A stretch of 7,206 bases of DNA from an uncultured Clostridia bacterium (GTDB lineage Bacteria > Bacillota > Clostridia > TANB77 > CAG-508): assembly GCA_910589185.1 (NCBI GenBank), contig CAJUSU010000041.1:1-7206 (forward strand), in the 5' to 3' direction. The notes beneath the pieces are model-generated. The model was given only the letters and a program-made list of their open reading frames with translations. It made no database searches and had not been told where the DNA came from. Every line of letters starts with the position of its first letter. Position 1 is the first letter of the stretch. A program made the position numbers and the translations under genes. Shown here in pieces: positions 4,887-7,206 of the stretch.

Positions 4887-5240
4887 TTAATCTCTCTCTT
4901 TTAACACGATTGTAATATGGCTAGTTCTTTTTCTAATTCTTACTGCACTACCTTTTGCAGCTGGTCTAATTCTTTTTAGAGTTGGACCTTGATTTGCATA
5001 AATCTCAGCAACATATAGTTTTTCATGTGCCATATGATGATTGTTTTCAGCATTGGCAATTGCTGATTTTAATAATTTCTCTATAATTTCGCTTGACGCT
5101 TTTGGAGCATATTTTGCAATAGCTAAAGCTTCATCAATATCTTTTCCTCTAATTAAATCTGCTACAATTTTTACTTTTCTGCTTGAAATTCTAGCATATC
5201 TTAGAGTTGCTTCTGCTGTTGGAATAATAACTTCTTCCAT
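4887..5240 (-). CDS. rplV: 50S ribosomal protein L22
   Basis: L22 is needed early in 50S assembly. Its long beta-hairpin lines the exit tunnel at the constriction opposite L4, the site where mutations alter macrolide response. The 117-residue product has the globular part with EATLRYARISSRKVKIVADL (residues 10-29), and the hairpin NQGPTLKRIRPAAKGSAVRI (83-102) followed by RKRTSHITIVLKER (103-116). The N-terminus has a few more residues (MEEVIIPT) than the shortest family members. The hairpin shows no insertion or deletion that I can recognise. The ATG at 5240 follows AGGAG by seven bases, and only 15 bases separate the gene from rpsS. Confidence 0.98.
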   Translation of the reverse strand: MEEVIIPTAEATLRYARISSRKVKIVADLIRGKDIDEALAIAKYAPKASSEIIEKLLKSAIANAENNHHMAHEKLYVAEIYANQGPTLKRIRPAAKGSAVRIRKRTSHITIVLKERD

Positions 5241-5255
5241 CTTTTTTCTCCTTTC

Positions 5256-5534
5256 CTATTTAGCTGTGGTTGTCTTATCTCCTGAATGTCCTTTAAATGT
5301 TCTTGTTGGTGCAAATTCACCTAATTTATGTCCTATCATTTCTTCTGTTATATAAACTGGTACATGTTTTCTACCATCATGAACAGCGATTGTGTGTCCA
5401 ACCATTTGTGGATAGATTGTAGATGCTCTTGACCATGTTTTGATTACTTCTTTATTTCCATTTTCATTCATTGCATCAATTCTTTTTAATAATTCTGGTG
5501 CAACAAATGGTGGTTTTTTACTTGATCTTGACAT
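5256..5534 (-). CDS. rpsS: 30S ribosomal protein S19
   Basis: S19 binds 16S rRNA in the 30S head with S13 and contacts the A-site finger of 23S rRNA and tRNA. The 92-residue length is standard. Recognisable segments are MSRSSKKPPFVAPELLKRI at the start, KTWSRASTIYPQMVGHTIAV (residues 32-51), HDGRKHVPVYITEEMIGHKL (52-71) and the family signature GEFAPTRTFKGHSGDK (72-87). The ATG at 5534 follows AGGAGG by eight bases. It sits in its usual position between rplB and rplV and ends in TAG. Confidence 0.98.
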   Translation of the reverse strand: MSRSSKKPPFVAPELLKRIDAMNENGNKEVIKTWSRASTIYPQMVGHTIAVHDGRKHVPVYITEEMIGHKLGEFAPTRTFKGHSGDKTTTAK

Positions 5535-5550
5535 TAATCTTTCCTCCTTC

Positions 5551-6378
5551 TTACTTTCTTCTCTTTGTAATTAATTTATCGCTTTGTTTGTGGTTCTTTC
5601 TTGTCTTATATCCTAAAGCTGGTTTGCCCCAAGGAGTCATTGGTCCTGCGTGTCCAACTGGTGCTTTACCTTCACCACCACCATGAGGGTGATCTACTGG
5701 GTTCATAACTGAACCTCTAACAGTTGGTCTAATTCCCATATGTCTTGTTCTTCCTGCTTTACCAATTTTAATATTTTCATGGTCTGCATTTCCAACAGTA
5801 CCAATAGTAGCCCTGCAAACAGCCATAACTAATCTCATTTCGCCAGAAGGTAATCTAACATGTGCATATTTCCCTTCTTTAGCCATTAATTGAGCTTCTT
5901 GACCAGCTGCTCTAACCATTTTTCCACCTTGACCTGGATTTAATTCGATATTGTGAATCATGGTACCTACTGGAATGCTTTCAATTTTCATACAGTTTCC
6001 TGGTTTAATATCAGCTTTCTCTCCTGATACTACTTTATCACCATCTTTTAATCCTACTGGTGCTAAAATGTATGCTTTTTCTCCATCTTCATATTGGATT
6101 AATGCAATATTCGCACTTCTATTTGGATCATATTCGATACCAATAACAGTTGCTGGCATATCTACTTTATTTCTCTTGAAATCAATAATTCTATATTTTT
6201 GTCTGTTTCCACCACCTTGGTGTCTAACTGTTATTCTTCCGTATGAGTTTCTACCTGCATTTTTCTTCTTTGTTGCTAGTAGAGATTTTTCTGGTTCTTT
6301 TTTTGTAATTTCTTCAAATGTAGAAACTGTCATGTTTCTTCTTGAAGGTGTATATGGTTTAAATCTTTTTGTTCCCAT
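5551..6378 (-). CDS. rplB: 50S ribosomal protein L2
   Basis: L2 is one of the most conserved ribosomal proteins. It binds domain IV of 23S rRNA near the peptidyl-transferase centre and is needed for subunit association. The product is 275 residues, as expected. The N-terminal half is the OB-fold RNA-binding domain (GRNSYGRITVRHQGGGNRQK, residues 42-61) and the second half is an SH3-like domain. The signature VMNPVDHPHGGGEG (224-237) is intact, including the histidine at 230 equivalent to the conserved E. coli His229. The C-terminal PWGKPALGYKTRKNHKQSDK is also complete. The ATG at 6378 has GGAG with an 11-base gap. A 61-base spacer separates it from rplW. Confidence 0.99.
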   Translation of the reverse strand: MGTKRFKPYTPSRRNMTVSTFEEITKKEPEKSLLATKKKNAGRNSYGRITVRHQGGGNRQKYRIIDFKRNKVDMPATVIGIEYDPNRSANIALIQYEDGEKAYILAPVGLKDGDKVVSGEKADIKPGNCMKIESIPVGTMIHNIELNPGQGGKMVRAAGQEAQLMAKEGKYAHVRLPSGEMRLVMAVCRATIGTVGNADHENIKIGKAGRTRHMGIRPTVRGSVMNPVDHPHGGGEGKAPVGHAGPMTPWGKPALGYKTRKNHKQSDKLITKRRK

Positions 6379-6439
6379 TTTTTAATTCTCTCCTTTATAT
6401 TTCTTTTCCGAGTTTATTTCTCGATAATTTTCTCGTTAT

Positions 6440-6787
6440 CTAGGCTCCCATAAAGTGTTCAATACTATCTTTATATTTCTTAGACACTTTAACTTCTTTT
6501 CCGCCTTTTGATAAATATTTCATATCAGATGGATCTGTATCAATTGTAACAATTGCTTTTTTCCAATCAGGAGTCTTTCCTGATGTTTTACCCATTCTTT
6601 TATTTTTTCCTTTAACACTCATTGTGTTAACATCTAAAACCTTTACTTCAAAAAGTTTTTCTACCGCATTTCTAATATCGATTTTAGTAGCTTTCTTATT
6701 TACTTTAAAGGTATACTTTCCTTCTTGTAATCCGTCATTACTTTTTTCAGTAACAACTGGTGCAATGATAACATCTTCTGCTTTCAT
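6440..6787 (-). CDS. rplW: 50S ribosomal protein L23
   Basis: L23 sits at the exit-tunnel mouth and is the main docking site for trigger factor and the signal recognition particle. The product is 115 residues, about 15-20 longer than the common bacterial form of roughly 95-100. The core is normal: DVIIAPVVTEKSND (residues 5-18), GKYTFKVNKKATKIDIRNAV (23-42), EKLFEVKVLDVNTM (43-56) and the loop GKNKRMGKTSGKTPDWKKAI (60-79). The extra length lies at the C-terminus, where a lysine-rich stretch (about 84-108) precedes the final SIEHFMGA. I recall similar tails in some Clostridia, but cannot confirm it here. The ATG at 6787 overlaps the rplD stop by one base, and AGGAGGTG lies 8 bases upstream inside rplD. 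Confidence 0.97.
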   Translation of the reverse strand: MKAEDVIIAPVVTEKSNDGLQEGKYTFKVNKKATKIDIRNAVEKLFEVKVLDVNTMSVKGKNKRMGKTSGKTPDWKKAIVTIDTDPSDMKYLSKGGKEVKVSKKYKDSIEHFMGA

Positions 6788-7206
6788 TATGCGTACACCT
6801 CCTCTAATTTTTTAACAGTATCTTCTGTTACAACAAGATTTTTATGTTTTAATAAATCATATACATTGATAGTTCCAACTTGAAGTGTTTTAACTCCTTC
6901 AATGTTTCTTGCTGATTTTTGAACAATTTCATCTTTTTCTGCTAAAAGAATAACTGCTTTTCCTTCTACTTTTAAATTGTTTAGAACTCTTGCCATTTCT
7001 TTTGTTTTAATTTCTTTTAATGGTAATTTTTCTACAACAACTAATTCTTTCTCTAATACTTTAGAGCTTAATAATGATTTAATTGCTAATTGTCTTTCTT
7101 TCTTATTTACTGTGTAATTATATGAACGTGGTTTTGGTCCTAATGCGATACCTCCACCTACCCAGTGTGGTGCACGGATACTACCTTGTCTTGCACGACC
7201 TGTACC
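6787..7206 (-). CDS. rplD: 50S ribosomal protein L4, C-terminal part
   Basis: L4 binds domain I of 23S rRNA, and its extended loop reaches the exit-tunnel constriction. In E. coli it also represses the S10 operon. The last 139 residues are visible; about 65-70 N-terminal residues lie beyond the right window edge. The fragment begins GTGRARQGSIRAPHWVGGG, the conserved tunnel loop, followed by GPKPRSYNYTVNKKERQLAI and the C-terminal domain with SKVLEKELVVVEKL and KNLVVTEDTVKKLEEVYA. Although an internal ATG at 6996 could start a shorter ORF, the upstream frame is open to the edge and clearly L4. The final codons contain the Shine-Dalgarno of rplW, and the TAA stop overlaps its ATG by one base. 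Confidence 0.97.
   Translation of the reverse strand, partial: GTGRARQGSIRAPHWVGGGIALGPKPRSYNYTVNKKERQLAIKSLLSSKVLEKELVVVEKLPLKEIKTKEMARVLNNLKVEGKAVILLAEKDEIVQKSARNIEGVKTLQVGTINVYDLLKHKNLVVTEDTVKKLEEVYA

Noticed and set aside
5960..6385. Open frame of 141 codons on the plus strand
   Set aside because: It lies fully opposite rplB, is rich in Phe, Ser and Pro as expected from the complement of a lysine/glycine-rich gene, and has no Shine-Dalgarno. The same reasoning removes the other plus-strand frames at 3642-3830, 3805-4035, 4136-4336, 4509-4760, 5041-5355, 5471-5686 and 6624-6815.
6787..6996. Separate 69-residue gene starting at the ATG at 6996
   Set aside because: The frame is open upstream to the window edge and encodes conserved L4 sequence, so this is the end of rplD.
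1..7206. Mollicutes-type code with TGA as tryptophan
   Set aside because: The Trp codons in the conserved genes are TGG and all genes reach their expected length without an in-frame TGA.

Overview
This window is a continuous stretch of the bacterial S10-spc ribosomal-protein cluster, and every gene lies on the minus strand. In the direction of transcription (right to left) the order is rplD (C-terminal part only), rplW, rplB, rpsS, rplV, rpsC, rplP, rpmC, rpsQ, rplN, rplX, rplE, rpsN, rpsH, rplF, rplR and rpsE (N-terminal part only). That is 15 complete genes and two cut by the window edges. No other kind of gene is present, and no ORF on the plus strand is credible.

The DNA is AT-rich, with strong GGAGG-type ribosome binding sites before nearly every gene. 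S14 is the short zinc-binding (C-X2-C...C-X2-C) form, and L24 carries a C-terminal zinc ribbon. These features fit a low-GC Firmicute, most likely of the Clostridia; I cannot name a genus. Tryptophan codons are TGG and no in-frame TGA occurs, so a Mollicutes-type genetic code is not supported. The 16 stop codons visible are 10 TAA and 6 TAG, with no TGA.

Layout: from rplD to rpsQ (7206 to about 3289) the genes are tightly packed. One-base TAATG overlaps join rplD/rplW and rpsC/rplP, and rplP overlaps rpmC by 14 bases. The spacing loosens at rpsQ/rplN (98 bases), rplN/rplX (50), rpsH/rplF (99), rplF/rplR (61) and rplW/rplB (61). The first, third and fourth of these spacers hold inverted repeats not expected in an ordinary ribosomal operon; rplN/rplX holds nothing clear and rplW/rplB only weak stems. 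I see no promoter or intrinsic terminator inside the window, so the whole stretch is probably one transcript. The proteins build the two ribosomal subunits: L4, L22, L23, L24 and L29 line the exit tunnel or its mouth; L2, L14 and L16 lie near the catalytic centre or the subunit interface; L5 and L18 hold 5S rRNA; S3, S14 and S19 form the 30S head.

No new system is evident. The strongest oddity is an in-frame 45-bp tandem duplication inside rplX that doubles the KOW-motif segment of L24. Next are a GC-rich 45-nt stem-loop between rpsQ and rplN, a pair of related hairpins with potential tandem G-A mismatches right after rpsH, and a small hairpin placed between the Shine-Dalgarno sequence and start codon of rplE.
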